The position numbers and the translations under genes are program-made. From positions 4,084,706-4,148,705 of the forward strand of contig CM045758.1 in the NCBI GenBank assembly GCA_025200525.1: a stretch of 64,000 nucleotides of DNA, written 5' to 3'. Every line of letters begins with the position of its first letter. Position 1 is the first letter of the stretch. Shown here piece by piece: positions 12,450-22,305 of this stretch. The notes under the pieces were generated by a model. The model did not search any database, was not told the DNA's origin, and was given only the letters and a program-made list of their open reading frames with translations. Source of the stretch: Camellia lanceoleosa. Lineage: Eukaryota > Streptophyta > Magnoliopsida > Ericales > Theaceae.

Positions 12450-13110
12450 GGTGTCATTTGGTAACACTTACGTTTTCAGTTTTCTGTTTATATTTATAAA
12501 AATTTTAAAAACTCAAATAAAAACTTGTTTGATAAAATTTTTGATTTATAAATCAGTGGTCTCAGTTTATAAATTTGGCCAAAAAATGAAAACACAAAAA
12601 ATGTGTTTCCATTTTGAGTTTTTAGTTTTTTTTTTTTACCACCCAAAACTAGCCACCAACCGCTACCATTTTCCACCACCGTCTTCCGCCACCACCACCC
12701 ACCACCCACCACCCACCTCCCACCTATCATCTACTCACCACCACCATCACCACACTTCACCACCGCCGCCACCCACCACCACCACCACCACCGTCACCAC
12801 CCACTTGCTTCATCCACCTGTTTGCCACGCCACCACTTCGCTGCCACGCACACCTTTCATCCACACCACCACTTTACCACCACCACCACCGTCCCCATCC
12901 GCCACCATTGCGTTTTCCACCACTGCCACATACCACCACTCGTTATTTCTCACTCTTTTTTATATTTTAATTTTTTTTAAAACATTTTGTCAATTACCAA
13001 ACACGTTTATAGTTTATGTTTTTCTAAAAATAAACAAAAAATAAACAAAAACCAGTTTATAAAATTTTTGTAAATATAAACTGAAAACGTAAATGTTACC
13101 AAACACACCC
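12450..13110. mobile_element. Tourist-like element with CCA-repeat core (copy 1)
   Basis: Terminal arms are inverted repeats: left GGTGTCATTTGGTAACACTT and, right in reverse, GGGTGTGTTTGGTAACATTT, continuing into ACGTTTTCAGTTT and 'aaatttataaactggttttt'-like arms. The core at about 12650-12950 is a CCA-rich tract. The same arms enclose a much larger tract at 28165-29879 in inverse orientation. The long Pro/His/Thr reading frame across the core is a by-product of the repeat. No clear TSD on this copy. Confidence 0.75.
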
Positions 13111-13499
13111 AAAAGCAATTTTGAAGACCCAGTGTTTAACAGTGTGTGGACTATTTATTGGTTTTAGGATAGTACTTGCAATTTTGAACTCTAAATGGAA
13201 GAATACTAAAAATGGTTGCAGATTTTAAAAGCTTCACCCGAAAAATCAAATACTCTATATCAAATACTCAAATTCCCCGTTTTCGAACAAATTACAACAA
13301 TCTAAAGCCCTAGGTGATGTTTGTGGGTGAACAACAGCAACATCATCAAAAATCATCCGATGTTTGTGGGTGAATAACAGCAACATCAAAAACCATCAAA
13401 CATCATCAAAAAAAAAACATCAAACATCATCAGAAAACATCAAAACCGTCGGATCAACTTCATCAAAAAACATCAAAACCGTCGGATCAACTTCTTCAT

Positions 13500-13853
13500 C
13501 TGAAGCTGTTTGTAACGGAGAAACACTTCGGTGTGACGCACACGTTTGATCCGGAGACGAAGACTTGGTCTGGACAGTACGATCTCCATCTCGATCCGTG
13601 TATTTTCTACTCTGTGATTGCGTTTTCCGATGACCGTTTGATCTTAGAGGGACTCATCGGAGAAATGGATAATGTCAGAGGACTGAAACTTTGGAGAGTG
13701 AATTGTGAGAGCTTTAAGTGTGAAGAGATTGGAGAGATGCCATTGGAGTTTCTCGAGAAACTGAAGGGAAAGAATTTTCGACTATCTTCGATCGCTGTTT
13801 GTTTGATGCTGTTTTTGACGATGATGTTTGATATTGTTTTGATGATGATGTTG
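13500..13853 (+). pseudogene. F-box/kelch-repeat-like gene fragment captured in the Pack-MULE
   Basis: A frame reading LKLFVTEKHFGVTHTFDPET at its start and continuing through TWSGQYDL, YSVIAFSDDRLIL, LKLWRVNCESF and IGEMPLEF to SSIAVC before it breaks up. This resembles the C-terminal kelch part of plant F-box/kelch-repeat proteins, which act as substrate receptors of SCF ubiquitin ligases. There is no F-box, no start codon in context and no full kelch propeller, so it is a fragment of about 105 codons. GC content and codon use are higher than the flanks, as expected of captured exon sequence. Family assignment is from memory of the motif style and is moderate. Confidence 0.6.
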
Positions 13854-13920
13854 TGATGTAAAAAAAGAACTAAATAGTTTATAAAAAAATATTTAAGATT
13901 AAATAAAGTAACATTTTTTA

Positions 13921-14603
13921 GGCCAAGTTTGGCATTTCAATATAAGAGCATCTCCAACGCTTACTCAAATTTTTTATCAAATCTGAGTAAAAAAGCATTC
14001 ATTTCATCAAATTTGATAACAGATGCTCCAACGGTTCACCATTTATCAAATTTGTCCCGGGACAACCGGGTGGTCGACCGGCCGGTTGACCGGTTTGCCA
14101 AAAATTTTTTTTTTTTTGAATTTTTTAAACTTTTTTTTTGAACTTTTTGAACTTTTTTCGGGACGACCGGGTGGTCGACTGGCCGGTCGACCGGTTAGGC
14201 AAAAGTTTTTTTTTTTTTGAATTTTTTCTTTGAATGTTTGAACCTTTTCTTGGTTGTGGGTTGGTCAATCGGCGAACAACCGGTTGGTCGGCAGTCCTCC
14301 TCTCCAACGGTCCTTGATGTTTTGGTGAATTCATTACTTCGTCGTCGATCTGATGAAAATTTTGGTGAAATCTCATTTTGGTATCAGGTTTGGTGAAGCG
14401 TTGGAGCCATGAATAGTGCCATTTTCATCAAAATTCAAATTTGACATCAGATTTGTTAAAGCGTTGAAGATGGTCTAAGTGCACTTATTTCATCTTTTTA
14501 TCTTTTTTATGTCACATCAATCGACATCTCCTCTTTACTTTTTCTACACATAATACAAGAAAAATCAAAAAATACACTTATTCTAAACTTTCCAAACTTG
14601 GCC
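13921..14603. mobile_element. Tourist-like MITE, family A, itself interrupted
   Basis: TIRs GGCCAAGTTTGG at both ends, flanked by TTA at 13918-13920 and 14604-14606. The inner arms (taagtgcacttatttcat, ttttctacacataatac) match the 149-bp copy in TH2 intron 2. A second element (13946-14475) sits inside. It lies in the right terminal repeat of the Pack-MULE. Confidence 0.8.
13946..14475. mobile_element. Tourist-like element with GC palindrome repeats
   Basis: A 530-bp element with TIRs GAGCATCTCCAACGCTTA and, right in reverse, GACCATCTTCAACGCTTT, flanked by TAA at 13943-13945 and 14476-14478. Its middle has two near-identical GC blocks about 100 bp apart (near 14057 and 14158) built round GGTCGACCGGCCGGTTGACC, and a weaker third near 14255-14300. 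This is the innermost layer of a three-deep nest. Confidence 0.8.
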
Positions 14604-14789
14604 TTAATATGAGATTTATGAATAATTTTTTCAAATAATTATAACTACAACACGTGCATAGTACGTGTGGAACATTAGTTTACTGTAAAAAAAAATGCAA
14701 AAATGCATTGTCGGTCTACCCTTGCCAACGTTAATGGTTTAAGGAATTTCAAGAAAAAATACTCGGAGATTTTTTAAACTTTTGCTAAT

Positions 14790-15030
14790 ATATATGTTTA
14801 GCCATTTTAATCTTGCAAGATGATTTTGGTTTAAAATAATCAATTAAGATAAAATAGATTAAAATAATTAATAAAATAAAATATCATATTTAAATAATAA
14901 TTTTTTTTTCCACATAATTATCAAATCAATTATAAAAGGTCAACCAACTTTTTAAATATAATTTTTTTAATTAAGTTAAAATAATTAAAAAAATAAAAAA
15001 ATTAATTAAAATAGTCAATTTTTCAAATGA
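14790..15030. mobile_element. MITE, family B copy 3 (present in both duplication copies)
   Basis: Family B body with 'aaaatagattaaaataatt', the 'aaaatatcatatttaaat' core and 'caaccaactttttaaatat'. The matching sequence at 20935-21185 is in duplication copy 2, so this insertion is older than the duplication. Confidence 0.5.
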
Positions 15031-15102
15031 ACTCATAAATAATTATATAATTTCTTATTGAAATTTAAATTTTATTGACCATCTTTTATTATAGTTATTA
15101 TT

Positions 15103-15467
15103 GTGCCTGTTTGGTGCAGTTTAAAAGTTGCTTATTTCAGCTTTCACCTTAATTTAAATTATTTTGATATGTTTGATTTATCTTATAGCTTATAGCTTAT
15201 AGCTTTCTAGAAGTCAGAAATTAGTTTATTCTTTGAGTGGAGCAGGAAATACTTAATTTATAAGTCAGAAATTAACTTATGTTCATAGTTATAAGTTATA
15301 AACTGTCAACTTTGATTTGTGCACACAATTTTTGTGGCACTAATAGCACTAATTTCCATATAAGGCAAGAAAAGAAGAAAAAAAAAAAAAACAGTTACCA
15401 GAATAGGAAATTAGTGCCATTAAGTATAAGGTATAAATATTTTCCTACAATTTTATCAAACAGGACC
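15103..15467. mobile_element. hAT-like MITE present only in duplication copy 1
   Basis: About 365 bp with edges GTGCCTGTTTGGTG and, right in reverse, GGTCCTGTTTGATAA. Copy 2 reads straight through the site near 21250 (ttattattatagaccc). Short ATTAT-type repeats flank it. Contains 'cttatagcttatagctta' repeats and a poly-A run. No gene. Confidence 0.65.
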
Positions 15468-15568
15468 ATTATATACCCTTTTAGAATAATCCAGAAGGTA
15501 CAATAGAAAGTGAGAAGTATAATATAATCCCGAAGTGGGTGTGGCGGCTTTGAGTTAGGCCTTCATTG

Positions 15569-15955
15569 AGTGGATTCTCATTTTGCCTACTGACCCAGCA
15601 ACGTCGTTTTGGGGTTTTTTTATTCTTTCTTCTTCTTCGTTCTTTTTCTCTCTGCAAACCCAGAGGGAGGAGAGGAGGAAGAGAGGAGGAGGAGGAAGGA
15701 AGGGCAGGCGGAGGGGCCATAACCAGGGGAGGAGGAGGAGGAGGAGGCGGCGGTGCAACTGCTGCGACGAGGCGACGGCCGGCGGCGATCTGACAGTGCA
15801 TGCGACGGCGAGCTCGACCTCCTCTGACAGCGAAGCAGGCAGAACGCAGCGATGGCGAACGAGAGAGAAAGCAAACGAAAAAAAAAAAAAAAACACCAAA
15901 ACGACGTCGTTTGGAAAATTTCGAAAATTTGCAGAGGAGACCGAGGATCCTGATT
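15569..15955. mobile_element. 387-bp insertion with 8-bp TSD, purine-rich core
   Basis: Flanked by CTTCATTG at 15561-15568 and 15956-15963; copy 2 has the uninterrupted site near 21346. Inside are mirrored blocks containing AACGTCGTTTTGG and CCAAAACGACGTCGTTTGG, CT-rich and GGA-rich runs, and a GC-rich middle (GGAGGAGG, GGCGGCG). Open frames on both strands come from low complexity. It could be an element or transduced leader sequence. Confidence 0.65.
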
Positions 15956-15991
15956 CTTCATTGGGCTTCCAAATTTTAATGGAATAACGTT

Positions 15992-16232
15992 GTACTGTTT
16001 AGAAAGTGGGTATGGATGAGCTTGGGATTAAAATAATTATAAAAAGTAAAATAAATTTTTTTGGTGTTAATAAGATAAAATATTATATTTAACTCATAAT
16101 TATTATATTTTTTTTTTTATAAAAAAGTTAAAAAAGTCAAATTTTTTTTTCCAAACTAGGCTTTTTAATCCTATGCTAAAATAGTCAAAAAAATATTAAA
16201 AAATCAAAAAGTCAACTCACTTCACAAATCAA
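15992..16232. mobile_element. MITE, family B copy 4 (only in duplication copy 1)
   Basis: Edges TGTTTAGAAAGTGGGT and, right in reverse, TTGTGAAGTGAGTTGAC, with the 'aaaatattatatttaactca' core. Copy 2 lacks it (aatgttatataaattaataa near 21372), so it is younger than the duplication. Confidence 0.6.
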
Positions 16233-16311
16233 GCCAAATTAATAATTTTATTTTTTACTTTGACTTAATGATGTGTAAATTTTACAGTTTTATTATTATA
16301 TGTGACATTAA

Positions 16312-17815
16312 CTAGGAAGAAAAATTTATAAAACTTAATAGCTTGTATAATCTATTTTTTTTACTGTTTAATATACAAAAGTATTCTCTCTCCTGAAATT
16401 GCTTCTCAAAACCATACACAGTTAGGTAATCAAACACTTCGTGTTGAGACTTGAAGTCAGCTTTCTTCTCTTTCTCTACCTTACTTCTCAAAGTATTTTC
16501 ATATTGTTCAACCAATTGCTTTAATATAATCTTTAGGTTGACATATCCATCAAAAAAGACATTCATGCTCTCACTTCGTTGTGTAGTTGACATGCCAGCT
16601 CAAAAAATGTCTTTCATATAGACAAGAACCCATCTATGTCGCTCATCATAAAGTACTTCCAACCATTGATTTTTATAAAGATTAAATTTTGCAATCATTT
16701 CTTTCCATCTCATCTCAAATTCATCTTTTATAAAAGTGTCATACACTGCATTTTGCAAAACCAACTTCATGGATTCATATTGAGAATAGACTTTCAATTT
16801 CTCCGAAATTTTCTTCATTATATGTCATAAACATCATCGATGTTGAGTATTTGGGAAGACAATTTCTATAGCATTTTGCATAACTTTGCATTGATTAGTT
16901 ATTATAGTTTTTGAAGGATGATCTGACATACAATTTTATCATGATTTGAATAACCAAACAAATGTATTAGTGTCTTTACTAGAAAACAACCCACAACCAA
17001 GTAAAATCGACTGTCCATGGTGGTTAACTCCTACAAACGGAGCAAATGGCATATCATATTTGTTAGTGAGATAAGTTGCGTCAAATGAAACATCTCCAAA
17101 TTCTTCATAAGCCGCTCGATTCATTGCACCTACCTAAAATAAGTTTCTAATGCGAAATTCAGTATCAACATCAATCATGTAATAGAAACTCGAATTTTGT
17201 GCGTGCATCCTTGAGAAATATTTTTGAAGTGTCGGCATCTCCTTTTCCAATCTTTAATCTTCTAGCTCTGTCAATGTAATTTCTTGCATCTCGCTCATCA
17301 AATGTTAATGACTCATAACCCCCAACTTCAACAACCATTGAGTTACAATTTCTATACACTCCAATCTCTGCTCGATCATTAATTTCTAATCTTCTCTTCA
17401 CAAGAGTAAAATTTTTCTTATTCATTGTAAAATGATGTGAGTCGGTGGAAATCAAGTCATGATTATGGTTAAGGTTAACTGTGGTTAATATAAATCTCCC
17501 ATCCTTTTGTAAGATCGCATGTACCCTTGCTTTGCAATCAATTTTTGTGGATAGAGATGGCTTTAGAGGGTTTACTTTTGATTTTTTGATTCTCTTTCCC
17601 GATCGAGAACATTCAATCCCAAAATATCTTAATTTCCCATCATTGCCACAAACTTGAGTTTTATAAGCTATGAAAAATCTAACATGTTTAGCATATTTGG
17701 CATAAAATGTGTACACTTTTTGCTTTGAGTTAAAACACATACCCCTCTTAGGTTTCTCAACTTCTTCACTCTCATTTAATAAAGGATTCTCACCACTATT
17801 CGAATCAATCTCCAT
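16312..17815 (-). pseudogene. FAR1/FHY3-family (MULE transposase-derived) pseudogene
   Basis: On the minus strand, 17815-17171 encodes a 214-codon N-terminal piece with the FAR1 DNA-binding domain (YTFYAKYAKHVRFF, ECSRSGKR, CKARV, LNHNHDL: the WRKY-GCM1-like zinc-finger pattern). Downstream, 17124-16939 gives the MULE transposase core (FDATYLTNKYDMPFAPFVGV). Further pieces follow: IITNQCKVMQNAIEIVFPNT near 16900-16840, then 16818-16600 and 16593-16312 (STTQRSESMN). A frameshift near 17180, an in-frame TAG near 17130 and further stops near 16935, 16835 and 16605 disable it. Family members are light-signalling transcription factors or intact MULE transposases; which origin applies here cannot be told. 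The 3' tail (to about 16400) is repeated in duplication copy 2. Confidence 0.85.
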
Positions 17816-17956
17816 TTTTGCTCATTCAAAAATACCATATGAAATCAAATGATTTAATAGATTAATAGAATAATAGAATAACCTGTTATTAATTTGTTCA
17901 AAAATTAATCATTATTGAGGTTGTTATTAATCTGTTAATAACAGATTATTTTAATG

Positions 17957-18236
17957 ATGAAAGCTCTTGAGTGATGCAAGTTATTCATAACAGAGTATTC
18001 AAAAATTTATAACAGATTATACTAGTTACCCTTTCAATTTATTTATTTATTTATTCCTAACAAATAAATAATATGTTTCTAACAATGCAAACTCTTGAAT
18101 GATGCAAGCTCTTGTATGTTTCATTACAATAGATTATTCAAAAATTAACAACAGATTATAACATGTTACCCTTTCAATAACAAAATTTATTTTTTCCTAA
18201 TAAATAAATAATTTGTTATTACAATTTCTAACAATG
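17957..18236. repeat. Tandem degenerate ~140-bp repeats upstream of the FAR1-type pseudogene
   Basis: Two adjacent units, about 17957-18088 and 18089-18236, share the order 'gcaagctcttg', 'caaaaatt.ataacagattat', 'gttaccctttcaat', 'cctaa.aaataaataat', 'tttctaacaat'. A third begins near 18237 (gcaagctcttacaatttc). They lie in the 5' flank of the minus-strand FAR1-like gene. Confidence 0.65.
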
Positions 18237-18848
18237 CAAGCTCTTACAATTTCTAAACAAAATAGCTCTTCAATGTATGTTTATATATATATATATATAT
18301 ATATCATTACAAAATACAATTACAATTTTCAAACAATTTCGTTACAAAAATCATTATCAAAATCCTATTATATATATGTATATATATGTGTAAGTATAAA
18401 GAGAGAGAGATGGACAAAAGCCAGAGAGAAACAAACCTGGACGAGGGACGACAATCGGAGAGGGAGACGTCGGACGAAGACGCCAGACAGTGCACTAACT
18501 TGAAGACGTCGGACGGTGGAGGATAGATTTGCAAATGCTTGAGTGAGGGAGGGAAGACGGAAAGGGAAACGAAGATGGTGACAGAGACAGTGAATGAACA
18601 TCGGACGGTGGAAGAGAGGGACAAAGATGGAAACCCCTACTCCTGAAATAGAGCTTCAGTGGGAATAGAACCGAAATTGGAACACGATTTCTTCTCCCTC
18701 TGTTATCAGATTTTTGACCGGGATTTTTTTTTTTTTTCCATTGTGCGTGAAACACACGCACTGTAATATGAAGGTGTGATTTTTCCTCCCATGTTGGCTA
18801 CCATGTAATTAGAGCTTCTTCTAGTGCTTGTGTTTTAGTGGTTTGTAT
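18237..18848. other. Non-coding flank with AT microsatellite and purine-rich stretch
   Basis: An AT dinucleotide run at about 18283-18303, then 18395-18660 is GA-rich with repeated 'gacgtcggacg' and 'atcggacggtgg' motifs. It may be the leader or promoter of the minus-strand FAR1-like pseudogene. Overlapping frames on both strands reflect low complexity, not genes. Confidence 0.4.
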
Positions 18849-18849
18849 C

Positions 18850-21545
18850 GAAATTGATATTTTTGGTTAGAGAGAAAGAGATGGAAACTCTGCTTGCAAT
18901 TTGCTTGCAATATTTTTAGAAAAAAAATACATTCAAATACAGAATTATCTATATATATTATATAAGGAAAATGAAAATTTTAATCCACAAGTTTTGTGGG
19001 AGTTCCAATTTTTCAATCTTAATTTTTTCATATTTTGATTTAAAAAAAAAAACTCAATATTTATTGACTTCTTCTAACGCACAAACTTTTTTGGCTTTTC
19101 CCATTCTTACTGTCGCACCTTTTTTAATTTTTTCCATACACTATGGTTAGTGATGGAATTGTTAAATTATTTTTACAAAAAATATAAAAAAATAATTTGT
19201 ATATTAAAAAAAATCTAAAATAAATATAAATTTTTATTAAAAAAATAACAGTTGCAGGAAAAAAAAAAGAGAAAAAAAATTACATTGTGTATTTTATTAA
19301 TAATGCTCACAAAATGTACTAAGTGTCAGCAATTGAAAGATCTTAATTTACATCTCTTTGTCTTCTCAAATGTTTTTTTTTTTTTTGGTTCATGTAGATT
19401 AGAAATACAAAAAATATACACAAAAAGTATATGAATAGATAAGATTTTACAAAATTTGTTTGTGAGTCTCATTTTTTGAAAATCTTATAATTTATTTATT
19501 TTTTGTATTACATTTTGGGGCAATTTAGGAATATGCTAAAAAAATCAACTTTTTGACTTTTTAGTTTTTTTACACAAAAAAGCCACAAAAAAGCCAACAA
19601 AAATCTAGCTTGTCTAGCCAAAAAAACTAAAAAGTCAATTTTTTACTAACTTTCCAAAACATTAGTTATGTACTTTTTTTTAAATATAATTTTCGTTGTT
19701 TTCTTTAAAAGTTTATTTTTAAAAGTTGATAAATAAATAAATAAATCATTTTCTATTTCAAATAATTTTATTTTTGTTTTTATTTTTTTCTTAAATTAGT
19801 TTTAGTTTTGGGCAATTACGTACTTTTTTTTCCTATATATTGTAATTTTATGTTTTTTAAGTATATGATGTTTTTACTAATACACTTGGAGATGTACTAT
19901 GAAAGAAGTATCATATGAGAATTAAGCAAGACTTCTAGAAAATCCTATAATTTATTTATTTTTTGTATTATATTTTATGTTTAGTTTCTGTACTTTTTTA
20001 ATATAGTTTTTTTTGTTTTCTTTAAAAGTTTATTTTTTAAAATAAATAAATAAATAAATAAACATTTTCTATTTTAAACATTTTTATTTTTTATTTTTTC
20101 TTAAAGTAGTTTTAGTTTTGACAATTACTTACTTTTTTTTTTTTTTTTATATATTGTAATTTTGTGCATTTTAAGTGTATGATATTTTCATTAATATACT
20201 CGGAGACGCACTATGAAAGAAGTATTATGTGAAAATCAAGTAAGAAGAAAAACAAAAAAATACGATGAATGTGGAGCAAAGATCAAAGATCAAAACTCTC
20301 AAAACAAGTAAGTAAACAAACAAGTAAGTAGAATAAAATGTTTATCAATAGATATTTGAAAATTTGTAACAAAATTTTATAACTTTCCTTTTTGCTAAGA
20401 AAATTTTATTTGGTACAAGTTAAATAAAATGCTTTTAAAAAATATATATATATATATCTATCTTTAACTTGAAATTAAAACTATAGTAAATTTACGTAAG
20501 TATAATTGTTAATCACATTTTTTTATTTAATGTACAATATTATATTGACTATTTTTTTTAAATTTATTTTTTAAGTATTTATATAGAAGTAAAAAAATGT
20601 CGTTAGGAATGAATTTTTTTCTTAATTTAGTTATAATTTTTATCTGTACATTATTTTTAAATTTTGAATAAAAGCAAACATAAAATAATTTATTGAAGAT
20701 ATGTTGTATTTGTTATATTCCTTTTTCTGTGTGTAAAAAAAAAAAGACATTTAAAAATTACAATTTATATATATACAAATAATTATAAATACAACACGTG
20801 CATAGTACTTGTGGAACATTAGTTTACTTTAAAAAAAAAATGCAAGGTCGGTCTCCCCTTGCCAATGTTAATGGTTTAAGGAATTTCAAGAAAAAATACT
20901 CGGAGATTTTGTAAATTTTTGCTAATATATATGTTTAGCTATTTTAATCTTGCAAGATGATTTTGGTTTAAAATAATCAATAAAGACAAAATAGACTAAA
21001 ATAATTCATAAAATAAAATATCACATCTAAATCATAATCATTTTTTTTTTACATAATTATCAAATCAATTATAAAAAAAGGTCAATTATCAAACCAACTT
21101 TCTAAACATAATTTTTTTAATTAAGTTAAAATAGTTAAAAAAATAAATAAATTAATTAAAATAGTCAAATTTTCAAATGAACTCATAAATAATTATATAA
21201 TTTCTTGTTGAAATTTAAATTTTATTCACTTTCTTTTATTATAGTTATTATTATAGACCCTTTTAGAATAATCCAGAAGGTAAAATAAAAAGTGAGAAGT
21301 ATAATATAATCCCGAAGTGAGTGCGGCGGCTTTGAGTTAGGCCTTCATTCGGCTCCCAAATTTTAATGGAATAATGTTATATAAATTAATAATTTTATTT
21401 TTTTATTTTGACTTAATGATGTGTAAATTTTACAGTTTTATTATTATATGTGACATTAACCGGGAAGAAAAATTTATAAAATTTAATAGCTTGTATAACC
21501 TATTTTTTTTACTGTTTAATATACAAAAGTATTCTCTCTCTTGGC
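18850..21545. repeat. Tandem segmental duplication, copy 2 (truncated)
   Basis: Direct repeat of 10049-16400 without most of copy 1's insertions. It ends at about 21545, inside sequence equal to the 3' tail of the FAR1-like pseudogene (…agtattctctctc), then changes to unrelated sequence. It contains the family B MITE at about 20935-21185 also found in copy 1, and one private insertion (about 19517-19665). It preserves empty sites for five copy-1 insertions. Confidence 0.85.
19517..19665. mobile_element. Short MITE private to duplication copy 2
   Basis: About 150 bp rich in 'ctttttgactttttag' and its mirror 'ctaaaaagtcaattttt', so it can fold on itself. Copy 1 reads directly through the site near 10705. 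TSD not clear. Confidence 0.55.
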
Positions 21546-22064
21546 CATGTAGCGATTTCAATCTTCAGATAAAAATGTATCCTAGCCTCCTTGGGGTTGT
21601 GGGTTTGGTGATTCTGCATTTACTTTATGCAAATATTATGTGTTTTTTTTTTTTGTTTGAAGTCTCTATCAAATGTATGACTTTTTATTGGACATCAATT
21701 TGATTAGTAATTTTTTTCTTTTTTTAACTTCAAAAAGCTAATAAAATATATGGTCTAAAATACATCCTATTTCTATGGTGTTTTTGGTATCAGTAATGAT
21801 TCAGATCCCCACAAAATATCATCTCATAACTCTTACTTACTTATAATTGATTCAAGTAAAAAAGAAAAAAAAAAAAAAAATAATACAAACATATCATTAA
21901 TTTACATTACTGTAAAGGTGGTGGGCATCTAAAAAAGGGTTCCAAATATTATTCTTTCCCTGGATGCTATTGCCAAAGACTTTTCAGCTTCCTTTGGTTG
22001 TGATTAGAAAGTTTATTTATTGGTTAAAAAAATTATTTTGTTAAACTCTTAACTCATTTATTCT
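21546..22064. other. No gene seen
   Basis: AT-rich anonymous sequence after the end of duplication copy 2, with poly-A and poly-T runs. Short frames only. Confidence 0.4.
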
Positions 22065-22305
22065 TTGTTTGGGAAGTGGGTTAGCTCTTTGATTTTTTGA
22101 TTTTTTTGGCTATATGAGCCTGTGCTCAAAAATTTAATTTGGGAAGGGCTCTTGACTTTTTGGCTTTTTTGACTTTTTTTGTGAGAGAAGAGTGTAATGA
22201 TTATGGAGTTGGATGTGATGTTTTGTCTGTTATGGCTCATGAGTCTATTTTGTCTTTTGTGACTCATGAGCCCAATGAGCCCTTGCTAAACGGAAGCTTA
22301 ATTAA
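22065..22305. mobile_element. MITE, family B copy (inverse orientation)
   Basis: Left edge TTTGTTTGGGAAGTGGGTTAGC (near 22065), core in reverse sense 'taatgattatggagttggat', right edge 'cttgctaaacggaagctt'. This matches the 63364-63590 copy read on the other strand. Non-coding. Confidence 0.6.

Larger units (their letters stand above)
11937..14631. mobile_element. Pack-MULE-like element carrying a host gene fragment
   Basis: A 2,695-bp insertion bounded by CAAATAATTA at 11927-11936 and 14632-14641, a 10-bp TSD in the range made by Mutator-like transposases. The empty site survives in duplication copy 2 near 20775. The ends are long, degenerate inverted repeats of about 75-80 bp once the MITE at 13921-14603 is discounted: left begins GGAGAAAGCACCAATAAATC, right in reverse AAAAAATTATTCATAAATCT. 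No transposase is present. The interior holds CATCAAA-rich repeats (about 12065-12320 and 13320-13480), an F-box/kelch-like gene fragment (13500-13853) and three nested elements. Its non-autonomous structure and captured gene fit a Pack-MULE. Confidence 0.75.
10049..16400. repeat. Tandem segmental duplication, copy 1 (with later insertions)
   Basis: The sequence from about 10049 (gaaattgaaatgtag, agagagatggaaactctgc) matches 18850-21545 in order, on the same strand, until about 16400 (atacaaaagtattctctctc). Shared landmarks include 'acacgtgcatagta', 'gaataatccagaagg', 'ttgagttaggccttcatt' and 'tgacttaatgatgtgtaaat'. Copy 1 is longer because it took several insertions that copy 2 lacks: 10880-11033, 11937-14631, 15103-15467, 15569-15955 and 15992-16232. 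Divergence is visible but alignment by eye is easy. Confidence 0.85.

Noticed and set aside
12494..13044. 198-codon plus-strand frame with a His/Pro/Thr-rich middle
   Set aside because: It spans the CCA core of the Tourist-like element and its AT-rich arms. Same artefact as at 28202-29715.
15481..15987. Several overlapping frames of 75-134 codons on both strands
   Set aside because: They come from CT/GA and GGA repeats in a 387-bp insertion. Composition, not coding, explains them.
18213..18761. Overlapping frames on both strands near the GA-rich block
   Set aside because: Low-complexity sequence with no domain; both strands open at once.
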